Shown here: positions 1-11,391 of the stretch, in pieces
Numbering within the stretch: position 1 is the first letter of the stretch
Layout of the letters: the number at the start of each line of letters is the position of its first letter
Assembly (NCBI RefSeq): GCF_029761935.1
Contig: NZ_CP121699.1
Span: forward strand, 1,550,001 to 1,614,000
Direction of reading: 5' to 3'
DNA length: 64,000 nt
Source: Microbacterium testaceum
GTDB lineage: Bacteria > Actinomycetota > Actinomycetes > Actinomycetales > Microbacteriaceae
The notes under the pieces: generated by a model
The model's database searches: none
What the model was told of the DNA's origin: nothing
Seen by the model: the letters and a program-made list of their open reading frames with translations, nothing else
Made by a program: the position numbers and the translations under genes

Positions 1-571
1 TGTCGGGCTCGTCGAGCAGGAGCACGTCGTCGGGTCCGCGCAGCAGGGCCTCGAGGGCGAGCCTCTTCTGCTCGCCGCCCGACAGCGTCGACAGGTCGCG
101 GAACCGCGCCCGCTCGTACGGCAGCCCGAGGGCGGCCGTCGTGCAGGTGTCCCAGACCGTCTCGTGCTCGTAGCCGCCCGCGTCGGCGTAGTCGGCGAGC
201 GCCGAGGCGTACCGCAGCTGGGTGTCGAGGTCGTCGCGCTCGATGAGGGCGTTCTCGGACGCCTCGAGCTCGATCGCCGCACGTCGGATGCGGGTCGGCG
301 ATACCGACACGAGGAGGTCGTGGACGCTCTCTTCGTCGCGCCCGTGCCCGACGAACTGGTCCATCACTCCGAGCGAGCCGCCCATCGACACGACACCGCC
401 GTGCGCCTTCTCGTCACCGCGGATGATGCGCAGCAACGTCGTCTTCCCCGCGCCGTTGGGACCGACCAGAGCGGTCGTCACCCCCTCGCCGACGCGGAAC
501 GTCACCTCGTCGAGCAGGGGCCTGCCGTCGGGCAGCGTGAACGAGAGGGCGGCGAGGTCGAGGTATTCCAT
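1..571 (-). CDS. ABC-F family ATPase, N-terminal part (cut by window edge)
   Basis: The reading frame runs leftward from ATG at 571 and leaves the window at position 1, so only about 190 N-terminal residues are present. The first nucleotide-binding domain is clear: Walker A GPNGAGKTT near residue 40, ABC signature LSGGEQKRLALEALL, and Walker B LLLDEP at the very edge. There are no membrane segments. The early signature and its LSGGEQKRLALEAL form fit duplicated soluble ABC-F proteins, which act on ribosomes (translation factors or antibiotic protection), rather than a transporter ATPase. The rest, including the inter-domain linker, lies outside. The subfamily cannot be decided. Confidence 0.85.
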   Translation of the reverse strand, partial: MEYLDLAALSFTLPDGRPLLDEVTFRVGEGVTTALVGPNGAGKTTLLRIIRGDEKAHGGVVSMGGSLGVMDQFVGHGRDEESVHDLLVSVSPTRIRRAAIELEASENALIERDDLDTQLRYASALADYADAGGYEHETVWDTCTTAALGLPYERARFRDLSTLSGGEQKRLALEALLRGPDDVLLLDEPD

Positions 572-744
572 GGCGAATTCCGGGTCGGCCGCTCGTGGCG
601 GCGGAGGCGACGTCGGATGCCCACGGCAGTCCCACGTCGGCCCGCGGCTGGCGAGCCGACCAGCTTATCGGCATCCGGATGCCGTGTCCCCAGCGACCAC
701 CCGCGCTTCGGGCGCTACCGCCGAGGAGCCGCGGCGAAACGACG

Positions 745-776
745 ACGGGCCGGGCAGTCGCCTGCCCGGCCCGTTC
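745..776 (-). terminator. Hairpin terminator of guaB
   Basis: A perfect 13-bp inverted repeat (745-757 with 762-774, loop TCGC) lies just past the guaB stop codon. It is GC-rich, with only a short T-poor tail, as in most terminators of this window. Confidence 0.7.
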
Positions 777-787
777 GTGCAGAACGC

Positions 788-2609
<1,822 letters not shown>

Positions 2610-3926
2610 GTGACCACTCGGCAAGCATCCCCACGGATGCCTCGCCGTCGACGCTCGATCCTGACGCTGTTGTCAGGACTCTTCGCTGCCGCCCTGGTGC
2701 TCGGGTTCGCCCCGGCATCGACGGCAGCCGTCAACGATGAGGATCTTCCCTATTCGATCACGGTGAACGTGCGCTCCGAAGGTGAGCCCGTCGCTCAAGC
2801 GAAGGTGACCGCCACAGACGGTTCCTTCACCGGCGAGGCCACAACGGACGAGCGCGGTCGCGCGACGATCAAGGTCCCCACGAAAGAGGGGGCGTGGACG
2901 GTCGACCTCGACCGCAACTCGCTTCCCTCGGGAGTCAGCGTCCCCGACGGGCAGGAGTTCGAGCGGCAGGTGCAGTTCGGCAGCTCCAGCACCGTCTCGA
3001 GCAACTTCACCCTCGGCGCCGCAGAGCGTCAGACGGTCGGCTTCATGGACCAGCTGCTCTCTCGCACGGTGAACGGCCTGAACTTCGGTCTCATGCTCGC
3101 CCTCGCCGCCATCGGCCTCTCCCTCGTGTTCGGCACGACGGGCCTGTCGAACTTCGCGCACGGCGAGATGGTGACCTTCGGCGCCATCGCCGCCCTCTTC
3201 TTGAGCGCCGGCACCGGGTGGTCGATCTGGATCGCCATCCCGCTCGCGGTGATCCTCTCGGGGGTCTTCGGACTCGCGATGGATGCCGGGATCTGGCGGC
3301 CCCTCCGGCGCAAGGGCCTCGGCATCGTCCAGCTCATGATCGTCTCGATCGGTCTCTCGCTCGCGCTGCGCTACATCTTCCAGATCTTCATCGGTGGTGG
3401 CACGCAGCAGCTCCCGGGGGCGTCGAGCGACATCATCCCGGGCCTCGGGTCGATCCGCATCAGCGTCACCGACCTGACCAGCATGGGCATCTCGATCGTC
3501 GTCATCGCGGCGTTCGCGTGGTTCCTCACCCGCACGCGACTGGGGCGCGCCACGCGCGCGGTGTCGGACAACCCGTCGCTGGCCGCTGCGAGCGGCATCG
3601 ACGTCGACAACGTCGTGCGCATGGTCTGGATCCTGTCGTCGGCTCTGGCCGGTCTCGCGGGCGTGCTGTGGGCCTACTTCCGCCCCGGCATCCGCTGGGA
3701 CATGGGTTCCGGCATCCTGCTTCTCATGTTCGCCGCCGTCGTGCTCGGCGGACTCGGTACCGCGTTCGGAGCCCTCATCGGCTCGATCGTGGTCGGCCTC
3801 CTCGTCGAGGTGTCCACCCTGTGGATCCCCTCCGACATGAAGTATGTGGGCGCCCTCGTCGTGCTCATCGTCATCCTCCTCTTCCGGCCGCAGGGCATCC
3901 TCGGCCGCCGAGAGCGAATCGGGTAG
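2610..3926 (+). CDS. livH: Branched-chain amino-acid ABC transporter permease LivH with an extra exported N-terminal domain
   Basis: One of two permeases of a high-affinity Leu/Ile/Val importer. It starts at GTG 2610 behind AGGAGG. Residues 1-40 form a signal-like segment (RRRR followed by a hydrophobic stretch ending STAA). Residues about 45-135 read as an Ig- or transthyretin-like carboxypeptidase-regulatory domain (SITVNVRSEGEPVAQAKVTA, then TDERGRATIKVP). A standard LivH permease of about 290 residues follows, with many membrane segments and the motif GLSNFAHGEMVTFGA. At 438 residues it is about 140 longer than usual LivH. It is first in a four-gene operon with livM 7 nt downstream. The role of the extra domain is unknown; it should face outward. 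Confidence 0.92.
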   Translation: MTTRQASPRMPRRRRSILTLLSGLFAAALVLGFAPASTAAVNDEDLPYSITVNVRSEGEPVAQAKVTATDGSFTGEATTDERGRATIKVPTKEGAWTVDLDRNSLPSGVSVPDGQEFERQVQFGSSSTVSSNFTLGAAERQTVGFMDQLLSRTVNGLNFGLMLALAAIGLSLVFGTTGLSNFAHGEMVTFGAIAALFLSAGTGWSIWIAIPLAVILSGVFGLAMDAGIWRPLRRKGLGIVQLMIVSIGLSLALRYIFQIFIGGGTQQLPGASSDIIPGLGSIRISVTDLTSMGISIVVIAAFAWFLTRTRLGRATRAVSDNPSLAAASGIDVDNVVRMVWILSSALAGLAGVLWAYFRPGIRWDMGSGILLLMFAAVVLGGLGTAFGALIGSIVVGLLVEVSTLWIPSDMKYVGALVVLIVILLFRPQGILGRRERIG

Positions 3927-3933
3927 GTAAACC

Positions 3934-4917
3934 ATGGACTTCCTGCAGATCCTCTCGAACACGGCCTCGCAGATCCTCGCGCCGGCCACGTTCGGTTACG
4001 CCCTCGCCGCCATCGGCCTGTCGATGCACTTCGGCTTCGCCGGCCTCCTCAACATGGGCGTCGCCGGCTTCATGGCCATCGGCGCGTACGGCTTCGCGAT
4101 CTCGATCCTGACGTTCGGTCTCGCGTGGCCGATCGCGGCCCTGATCGGTTTCGCCGCCGCCGTCGTGTTCGCGCTCATCATGGGCATCCCGACGCTGCGA
4201 CTGCGAGGCGACTACCTCGCCATCGTCACCATCGCGGCCGCCGAGATCCTCCGTCTGGTGTTCCTGACCTCGACCTTCCGTGGCGTCACGGGCTCGGCCG
4301 ACGGTCTGTTCAACTTCCAGTCCGGCTGGCGCGGCGAGAACAACCCGCTCCCCGCGGGCGACTACGGCTTCGGCCCGTGGACCTACAACGCCAACCGGTG
4401 GTACGTCATCATCCTCGGCCTGCTCGCCGTCGTGGTCGCCGTGCTCCTGGTCTGGATGCTCATGCGCAGCCCCTGGGGTCGTGTCATCCGCGGCATCCGA
4501 GAAGACGAGGACGCCGTGCGCGCGCTCGGCAAGAACGTCTTCGCCTTCAAGATGCAGGCGCTCGTCATCGGCGGCGTGATCATCGCGGCGGGCGGCATCA
4601 TCACCGCGATGGACACGAACGTGAACCCGAACGTGTACGTCACGTCGCAGACGTTCTTCGTCTACACGGCGTTGCTCCTCGGTGGGGCCGCGACGATCTT
4701 CGGCCCGGTGCTCGGCGCGGTGCTGTTCTGGGTCGTGCGCGCGTTCCTGTCGAACCTGCTGCCGGCGCTGTCCTCGATCGGACTGTTGCCCTTCCTCACC
4801 GCCGACCAGTCCCAGATGCTCGTCTTCGTCATCGTCGGCGTCGCGCTCATGCTGCTCGTGATCTTCCGCCCCCAGGGAATCCTGGGCAGCAAGAAGGAGA
4901 TGACCTTTGTCCGATGA
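3934..4917 (+). CDS. livM: Branched-chain amino-acid ABC transporter permease LivM
   Basis: Second permease subunit of the Liv importer, 327 residues, normal length. It has roughly eight or more hydrophobic segments and the family landmarks GFAGLLNMGVAGFMAIGAYG near residue 35 and LRGDYLAIVTIAAAEI near residue 90. Its C-terminus RPQGILG matches the same motif at the end of LivH. The ATG at 3934 is 7 nt after livH, and the gene overlaps livG by 11 nt, so the subunits are translationally coupled. It forms the membrane channel with LivH, powered by LivG and LivF. Confidence 0.95.
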   Translation: MDFLQILSNTASQILAPATFGYALAAIGLSMHFGFAGLLNMGVAGFMAIGAYGFAISILTFGLAWPIAALIGFAAAVVFALIMGIPTLRLRGDYLAIVTIAAAEILRLVFLTSTFRGVTGSADGLFNFQSGWRGENNPLPAGDYGFGPWTYNANRWYVIILGLLAVVVAVLLVWMLMRSPWGRVIRGIREDEDAVRALGKNVFAFKMQALVIGGVIIAAGGIITAMDTNVNPNVYVTSQTFFVYTALLLGGAATIFGPVLGAVLFWVVRAFLSNLLPALSSIGLLPFLTADQSQMLVFVIVGVALMLLVIFRPQGILGSKKEMTFVR

Positions 4918-5901
4918 GTCCACGCCGGTCGTGCCCAGCGCTCCCGCGCAACGGGTGAAGGCGACCGGACTGCACAAGGGCGAGATCGCCCCCGGCGTCG
5001 CCAAAGTCGATCCGATCATCGTCGCCGACAACGTCCGTCGCGACTTCGGCGGCAACACCGCCGTCGACGTGAAGCACCTCGAGATCCCGCGCAACGCCAT
5101 CACGGCGCTGATCGGGCCCAACGGTGCGGGCAAGACGACGCTGTTCAACCTGCTCACCGGCTTCGACAAGCCCAACAGCGGCCAGTGGTCGTTCGACGGT
5201 CGCAACCTCGCCGGCATCCCCGCGTTCAAGGCGGCCCGGATGGGCCAGGTCCGTACGTTCCAGCTCACCAAAGCGCTGGGCCTTCTGACCGTGCTCGAGA
5301 ACATGAAGCTGGGCGCCACGAAGCAGAAGGGCGAGAGCCTGCTCTCGAGCATCCTCCCCTTCGTCTGGCGCAAGCAGGAGACCGCCAACGACGAGAAGGC
5401 GCGCGATCTGCTGAAGCGGTTCAAGCTCGACTCCAAGGAGACGGACTTCGCCGCGTCGCTCTCGGGCGGTCAGCGCAAGCTTCTCGAGATGGCGCGAGCG
5501 CTCATGAGTGACCCGACGCTGGTTATGCTCGACGAGCCGATGGCCGGGGTCAACCCGGCGCTGACGCAGTCGCTGCTCGACCACATCCTCGACCTGAAGG
5601 ATCTCGGGATGACCGTGCTCTTCGTCGAGCACGACATGCACATGGTCCGCCACATCGCCGACTGGGTCGTGGTGATGGCCGAGGGCAAGATCGTCGCCGA
5701 GGGACCGCCCGACACCGTCATGAAGGACCAGGCCGTGATCGACGCCTACCTCGGAGCCCATCAGGACGTCGACCTCGGCGTCGTCACGGGTCGCCACGAG
5801 GGGACGGTCGACTCCGCCGCCGCCGCCGAGCTGCTCGAGACCGCTCAGCAGGTCGACGCCGCGATCGACAACGAGTCGTCGCACGAGAAGGAGGACGGTC
5901 G

Positions 5902-5905
<4 letters not shown>
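4907..5905 (+). CDS. livG: Branched-chain amino-acid ABC transporter ATPase LivG
   Basis: Cytoplasmic ATPase of the Liv importer. It starts at TTG 4907, inside the end of livM, behind AAGGAG. Walker A IGPNGAGKTT lies at residues 69-78, the signature is SLSGGQRKLLEMARALMSDP and Walker B is VMLDEPMAG. At 332 residues it has about 40 extra N-terminal residues before the ABC core, and an acidic C-terminal tail of about 40 residues after the usual LivG end. Its stop overlaps the livF start (ATGA), indicating coupled synthesis. Confidence 0.95.
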
Positions 5906-6624
<719 letters not shown>

Positions 6625-6640
6625 GCCGCGCTCCCGCCGG

Positions 6641-6676
6641 AAGGCCCGAGTCCCCCCGGGGGCTCGGGCCTTCTTC
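6641..6676 (+). terminator. Rho-independent terminator of livHMGF
   Basis: The inverted repeat AAGGCCCGAG / CTCGGGCCTT, with a C/G-rich centre and a following TTCTT-type tail, sits 16 nt after the livF stop. Confidence 0.8.
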
Positions 6677-6679
6677 GTT

Positions 6680-7124
6680 CCGTGAGGCGGCGCTCCCCCG
6701 CCCCTGCCGACGAGCAGCGCACCCGTGCACCCGGTGCGGCCGCGGGCTCCGCCATCCGCCTCTATCGACGAGCCGACTCGCGCATCCGCCCGTCGCGCCG
6801 TGAACCTGGCCGCCCGCCCCTGCCGACGAGCAGCGCGCTCATGCGCCCGTCGCGGCCACGGGCCACGGCATCCATCCCCGGTCCGTCCGACTCGAACACC
6901 GGGGACGAGCCCGCGGAATCCGCATCGCGCCGTCCGCGTCCTGCGACCCCCGTCGGTGACCGATCCAGGATGCCGCGACGCCCCGCCGACGGGCGCGTCC
7001 CTCGTCCGCGGGTCCTTCCCGGATGCCGCGACGTCCCGCCCCCGCTCCGCCCCGCGCCCACAGGTCCACTCCAGGCGCCACCGACGGCCTCGAACCGCCC
7101 TCGGCGCCGCTGCGCGCACGACAA
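6680..7124. repeat. Non-coding patch with a duplicated 23-bp sequence and repeated GGATGCCGCGACG
   Basis: About 445 bp between the livF and livJ terminators contain no convincing gene. A 23-bp sequence beginning CCGCCCCTGCCGACGAGCAG is exactly repeated at 6698-6720 and 6814-6836. The string GGATGCCGCGACG occurs twice, near 6968 and 7020, each followed by C(C/T)CCGCC. Open frames here have no start signals and look like chance in GC-rich DNA. It may be a decayed element or old slippage. Confidence 0.45.
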
Positions 7125-7154
7125 GAGGCCCCGGGACCGAAGTCCCGGGGCCTC
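7125..7154 (-). terminator. Terminator of livJ
   Basis: A perfect 13-bp stem (GAGGCCCCGGGAC at 7125-7137 with its complement at 7142-7154, loop CGAA) starts 15 nt past the livJ stop. It would work on both strands for the convergent liv genes. Confidence 0.8.
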
Positions 7155-7168
7155 TCAGAGGGAACCGA

Positions 7169-8518
7169 TCAACCGGCGCGGAGCCAGCTGTAGTTGTTGT
7201 CGTCGCCGTACTCGAAGACACCGATGGTGGCCTGCGTCGGGTCGCCCACGTCGTTGAACGTGATGGGGCCCGAGACGCCGTCGTAGTCGGCTTCGCCGCC
7301 GCCGACGATGATGTCAGCGCACTGGGCGTAGCTGGTGCACTTCGTGCCGCCGCCCTTGCCGCCCGAGACCGCCTGCATGTTCGCGGCCACGTCGGGACCG
7401 GCAGCCGAGCCCGCCTTCAGCGCCGCGAGGGCGAGGAGGACGACCGAGTCGTACGACTCGGGGGCGTAGGTGTAGTCCTCGAGCTTGGCGTTGCCCTTGC
7501 CCGTCCAGAACGAATCCAGCGTGCTGCGGAAGGTCGCCGTCGAGTCGGGGTCGACGCTGGGGTACGTGCCCTTGGCGCCGGTGAGGGTGCCGTTGGGGAA
7601 CTGCGTGCCGAAGTTCTTCAGGTTGCCGTCGACGAAGAACAGCTTGTCCTTCGCGAAGCTGGCCGTCAGGTCGGGGATGATCGTCGAGACCTCGTCGAAC
7701 GTGATCAGGGCGATCGCGTCGGGCTTCTGGGCCAGGACGTCCTCGATCTGCGCCGAGAAGTTCGTGTCACCGGTGTTGTAGAGGCTGGTGGCGACGACGG
7801 ATCCGCCCGCCCCCTCGAACGCCTTCTTGGTGAAGCACGCGAGGCCGGTGCCGTACGAGTCGTTCAGCACGATCATGCCGAGGGTCTCGTTGCCCTCGGA
7901 GGCGATCAGGTTGCCGAGGACCTCACCCTGGAGCACGTCCGAGGGAGCAGTCCGCCAGTACAGGCCCTTGTCGTTGTAGCCCGTGAAGGCCGCCGAGGTG
8001 TTCGCCGGCGAGATCTGCACGGCATTGGCCGCGATGACCTGGTCGATGAACTGCAGCGAGGTGCCCGACGACGCCGCACCCACGATGGCCGTGGCACCGG
8101 CGCCCAGCAGGCGCGGGATCTCGGTCTCGTAGGCCTTGTTGTCGGTGTCACCCGAGTCGCCCTGGATGAGGTTGATGTTGACGCCCTTGTTGGCGGCGTT
8201 GATGTCGGATGCCGCGAGCTCGGTGCCCGCGATCTCGGGCGGGCCGAGGAAGGCGAGGTTACCGGTGACGGGCAGGGCCGTACCGATGTTGTACGTGAGG
8301 TCCTTGGCGGGGCCGGTCGAGGTCGACGAGTACTCGGGCGTGTACGAGGCGGGTTCGGCGGCGTTGCAGTCGATCGGGAAGTCGCCCCCACCGGCGGCGT
8401 TGCCGGAGTCGGACGGAGTGCTGGTGCCGGTACAACCGGCGAGGACGAGCGCGGTGACGCCGACCACGGCGAAGCCGCCGATGATCTTCGCCGCACGCGA
8501 ACGGGAGAGGACACTCAT
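7169..8518 (-). CDS. livJ: Branched-chain amino-acid ABC transporter substrate-binding lipoprotein
   Basis: Extracytoplasmic receptor (periplasmic-binding-protein-like I fold) for the Liv importer, 449 residues. The N-terminus MSVLSRSRAAKIIGGFAVVG leads to a lipobox LVLAGC near residue 33, so it should be lipid-anchored outside the membrane. The mature part starts with a Ser/Gly/Asn-rich linker. The ATG at 8518 is chosen because AAGGAG lies 8-9 nt upstream and the lipoprotein signal starts there; the frame is open further up without support. It is monocistronic, convergent with livHMGF. The actual ligand cannot be read from sequence; the neighbouring liv genes support branched-chain amino acids. 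Confidence 0.93.
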   Translation of the reverse strand: MSVLSRSRAAKIIGGFAVVGVTALVLAGCTGTSTPSDSGNAAGGGDFPIDCNAAEPASYTPEYSSTSTGPAKDLTYNIGTALPVTGNLAFLGPPEIAGTELAASDINAANKGVNINLIQGDSGDTDNKAYETEIPRLLGAGATAIVGAASSGTSLQFIDQVIAANAVQISPANTSAAFTGYNDKGLYWRTAPSDVLQGEVLGNLIASEGNETLGMIVLNDSYGTGLACFTKKAFEGAGGSVVATSLYNTGDTNFSAQIEDVLAQKPDAIALITFDEVSTIIPDLTASFAKDKLFFVDGNLKNFGTQFPNGTLTGAKGTYPSVDPDSTATFRSTLDSFWTGKGNAKLEDYTYAPESYDSVVLLALAALKAGSAAGPDVAANMQAVSGGKGGGTKCTSYAQCADIIVGGGEADYDGVSGPITFNDVGDPTQATIGVFEYGDDNNYSWLRAG

Positions 8519-8685
8519 ATGGGTGCTCCTTGGTGAGATGGAACCGCGCGGATAACCCGCTCGGATTGTGACAAACCTAATGGCGCACTTGTAGCCGTGA
8601 TGTTGCAATGTGTTAACGGTCGATTACGCGACCTAATCGTTACTTTCGCGCGGCAATTCCGGGCCGAGAAACGAAGGAAAAGGCG

Positions 8686-9627
8686 TCACACGGGCTCGAC
8701 GACATCGACCGGAGCCCGTCGATGACGACGCGAGGCGACGACGGAGTCGACGCTGAGGATCGCGAGAGCCGCCCAGACGAGGGCGAAACCGGTCCAGCGC
8801 TCGACGGTCATGGGCTCGTGCAGCACCCACACCCCGATCGCGAACTGGATGATCGGGGCGACGAACTGCAGCAGGCCGATGACGGTGAGCGGCACGCGCC
8901 GAGCTCCCGAGGCGAACAGCAGCAGGGGGACGGCCGTGACGGCCCCCGCCGAGAGGAGGAGAACCGTGTGCAGCGTTCCCGCCGTGCCCAGGGTGATCCC
9001 CGTGAGATTCGCGACGAACACCAATTGGATGGCGGCGACCGGCAGGAGCCAGAGTGATTCGAGAGTGAGTCCGCTGACGGCATCCACCGCCGGCCCGATC
9101 TGCTTCTTCACGAGACCGTAGAAGCCGAACGAGAAGGCGAGGGTCAGCGCGATCCAGGGGAACGCGCCGTAGCCGATGACGATCACCGCGACCGCGACGA
9201 CGGCGAGACCGATGGCGATCCACGGCACGAGGCGCAGCCGCTCGCGCAGCACGATGACTCCGAGCAGCACGGTCACGATCGGGTTGATGAAGTAACCCAG
9301 GCTCGTCTCGATGACCCGATCGGTCAGCGCGCCGAACAGATAGGTCTGCCAGTTCACGTAGATGAGCACGCCGGCCACGGCGGTGAGCCCCATCAGACGC
9401 GGCTGGCGCACGATCGCGAGGAACGGCCGCCACATGCGCAGCACCGTCAACAGCAGGAGGCAGAAGACGAACGCGAGGATGATCCGCCAGGCCACGACCT
9501 CGAACGGGCCGGTGGGCTTGAGCTGCAGGAAGTAGATCGGCAGGACGCCCCACAACAGGTAGGCGCCGAGGGCGTACAGCGCACCGCGGGTGCTCCCGCC
9601 GGTCGGAGCGGAGGGAGCGGAGGTCAC
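8686..9627 (-). CDS. rarD: EamA/RarD-family transporter
   Basis: An integral membrane protein of 313 residues with about ten hydrophobic segments in the two five-helix EamA halves. The N-terminal half carries GALYALGAYLLWGVLPIYFLQ and the FEVVAWRI pattern typical of RarD (drug/metabolite transporter superfamily). The substrate of RarD proteins is not established. It is a single gene between livJ and groES, both leftward, with its own start. The last residues are a basic, non-membrane tail. Confidence 0.87.
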   Translation of the reverse strand: MTSAPSAPTGGSTRGALYALGAYLLWGVLPIYFLQLKPTGPFEVVAWRIILAFVFCLLLLTVLRMWRPFLAIVRQPRLMGLTAVAGVLIYVNWQTYLFGALTDRVIETSLGYFINPIVTVLLGVIVLRERLRLVPWIAIGLAVVAVAVIVIGYGAFPWIALTLAFSFGFYGLVKKQIGPAVDAVSGLTLESLWLLPVAAIQLVFVANLTGITLGTAGTLHTVLLLSAGAVTAVPLLLFASGARRVPLTVIGLLQFVAPIIQFAIGVWVLHEPMTVERWTGFALVWAALAILSVDSVVASRRHRRAPVDVVEPV

Positions 9628-9714
9628 CGATCCAGCCTAGGGCTCCGCTCGCGCGTCGGGCCGCCGACCATCGCGCCTTTCCTGCCAGAGGGAGCCGATG
9701 AGCGCCGGGGACGA

Positions 9715-9750
9715 CGAAGGCCCCGGATGCCGTGGCATCCGGGGCCTTCG
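9715..9750 (-). terminator. Terminator of groES containing GGATGCC/GGCATCC
   Basis: A perfect 17-bp inverted repeat (9715-9731 with 9734-9750) lies just past the groES stop. The top of the stem is GGATGCC GT GGCATCC, the 7-mer that recurs across this window. Confidence 0.8.
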
Positions 9751-9765
9751 AACGATCTCACTCGA

Positions 9766-10062
9766 TCAGCGGACGACGACCGCCAGGACGTCGCGAGCCG
9801 AGAGCACGAGGTACTCCTCGGCGCCGAACTTGACCTCGGTGCCGCCGTACTTGCTGTAGAGCACGCGGTCGCCGACGGCGACGTCGAGGGGGACACGGTT
9901 GCCGTTGTCGTCGATGCGGCCGGGGCCGACGGCGACGACTTCGCCCTCCTGCGGCTTCTCCTTGGCGGTGTCGGGGATGACGAGACCACTCGCAGTGGTC
10001 TGCTCAGCCTCGACCTGCTTGATGACGATGCGGTCCTCGAGCGGCTTGATGGAAACCGACAC
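9766..10062 (-). CDS. groS: Co-chaperonin GroES (Cpn10)
   Basis: Heptameric lid of the GroEL folding chamber. The 98 residues match the family: [21 protein letters not shown] with the mobile loop (residues about 15-35), roof segment, and [20 protein letters not shown]. It starts at GTG 10062 behind AGAGG. No groEL follows; the next gene downstream is rarD and a terminator sits between them, so the chaperonin is encoded elsewhere, as is common in Actinobacteria. Two HrcA-type CIRCE operators upstream predict heat-shock repression by HrcA. Confidence 0.97.
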   Translation of the reverse strand: MSVSIKPLEDRIVIKQVEAEQTTASGLVIPDTAKEKPQEGEVVAVGPGRIDDNGNRVPLDVAVGDRVLYSKYGGTEVKFGAEEYLVLSARDVLAVVVR

Positions 10063-10096
10063 GGTCTACCTCTTCTTTCTCGTTACAGAAGACTTG

Positions 10097-10123
10097 TCAG
10101 CACTCACGCGGGGAGAGTGCTAA
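10097..10123. promoter_or_regulatory. CIRCE operator 1 (HrcA site)
   Basis: TCAGCACTC-N9-GAGTGCTAA matches the CIRCE consensus TTAGCACTC-N9-GAGTGCTAA with one mismatch. It lies 35 bp upstream of groES. Confidence 0.92.
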
Positions 10124-10140
10124 TTCGAGTGTAGAGAAGC

Positions 10141-10169
10141 GCTGGCACTCACGCAACGCGAGTGCCAGC
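10141..10169. promoter_or_regulatory. CIRCE operator 2, next to the methyltransferase gene
   Basis: CTGGCACTC-N9-GAGTGCCAG is a perfect palindrome with the CIRCE core GCACTC-N9-GAGTGC, and a further base pair on each side. It ends 25 bp before the GTG of the rightward methyltransferase gene and overlaps where that gene's promoter must be. Confidence 0.85.
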
Positions 10170-10194
10170 AACGACCCGCGCCTAGGCTGAATCG

Positions 10195-11382
10195 GTGGAT
10201 ACCACCGAGCTGACCGCCCTGCTCACACCCGAGGGCCTGCGACTCCTCGACGAGGTGGGCGCCCTCGGCTCGACCGACGAGGTCGCCCGAGCCGTCTCGC
10301 GCCTGCGAGCCGCCGGGCACTCCCCCGATCTCGTCTCGGCCGTCGTCGGGCAAGCGCGCCTCCGCGTCCGTGCGGCCGCGAAGTTCGGCCCCTTCGCCGA
10401 GCGGATGCTCTTCACCAAGGCCGGCCTCGAACAGGCCACGCGCCTGTCCATCGCCGCCCGACACGCGGGTCGCTTCCGCGCCGCGGGGATCGACCGCGTG
10501 ACCGACCTCGGCTGCGGGATCGGCGGGGACGCCCTCGGGATGGCGGGTCTCGGCATCCGGGTGCACGCCGTCGACGCCGACGAGGTGACCGCCGCGATCG
10601 CCGCCTACAACCTCGCCCCCTTCGGCGACGCGGCCACGGTGCAGCACGCGCGGGCCGAGGACGTCGACCTGAGCGGGACGGATGCCGTCTGGCTCGATCC
10701 CGCGCGCCGCACCGCGGGGCACGCCGAGACGCGACAGGTGTCGTCCGCCGAGTGGTCGCCGTCTCTCGAGTGGGTCTTCGAGCTGCTGAAGACGAAGCCG
10801 GGTGGGGTGAAGCTCGGACCGGGATTCGATCGCACGCAGATCCCCGACGACGTCGAGGCGCAGTGGATCAGCGCCGACGGCTCGACCATCGAACTCGTCC
10901 TCTGGGCCGGATCCCTCGCCCGCGCGGGCGTGCGACGGGCCGCGCTCGTGGTGCGGGGCGGAGACGCCTGGGAGCTCACCGCCCCGGCCGACAGCGCCGA
11001 CGTCGCGGACCGCGAACTCGGCGCGTTCGTCCACGAGCCCGACGGCGCCGTCATCCGCGCACGGCTCATCGGCGAGGTCGGACGAGCCCTGGATGCCGGC
11101 ATGCTCGCGCCCGGCATCGCGTACCTGACCTCCGACGCGGCGTTGACGAGCCCGTTCGTGTCGTCGTTCCGCGTGCGCGAGCAGCTGCCGGCCGACCCGA
11201 AGAAACTCGCTCAGGCCCTCCGCACCCGGGGCATCGGCACGCTGGAGATCAAGAAGCGCGGTGTCGACGTGGATCCGGCGGTGCTCCGCAAGAAGCTCGC
11301 GCTCCGCGGGGACGCAGCCGCCACGCTCATCCTCACGCGCGTGGGGTCGAAGCGGCTCGCCCTCCTGGCCGACCGCGTCTGA
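10195..11382 (+). CDS. Class I SAM-dependent methyltransferase with THUMP-like C-terminus
   Basis: A 395-residue protein with SAM-binding motif I DLGCGIGGDALGMAGLG near residue 103, an acidic motif II (VDADE) and a catalytic-type motif DPARRT near residue 164. The C-terminal third (LRTRGIGTLEIKKRGVDVDP and following) matches the THUMP-like domain of this actinobacterial family, suggesting an RNA or ribosomal substrate. The substrate is not known. The start is GTG 10195; no strong ribosome site is seen, so the transcript may be leaderless or nearly so. It is divergent from groES and shares its CIRCE region. Confidence 0.85.
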   Translation: MDTTELTALLTPEGLRLLDEVGALGSTDEVARAVSRLRAAGHSPDLVSAVVGQARLRVRAAAKFGPFAERMLFTKAGLEQATRLSIAARHAGRFRAAGIDRVTDLGCGIGGDALGMAGLGIRVHAVDADEVTAAIAAYNLAPFGDAATVQHARAEDVDLSGTDAVWLDPARRTAGHAETRQVSSAEWSPSLEWVFELLKTKPGGVKLGPGFDRTQIPDDVEAQWISADGSTIELVLWAGSLARAGVRRAALVVRGGDAWELTAPADSADVADRELGAFVHEPDGAVIRARLIGEVGRALDAGMLAPGIAYLTSDAALTSPFVSSFRVREQLPADPKKLAQALRTRGIGTLEIKKRGVDVDPAVLRKKLALRGDAAATLILTRVGSKRLALLADRV

Positions 11383-11391
11383 CGACCCGGG

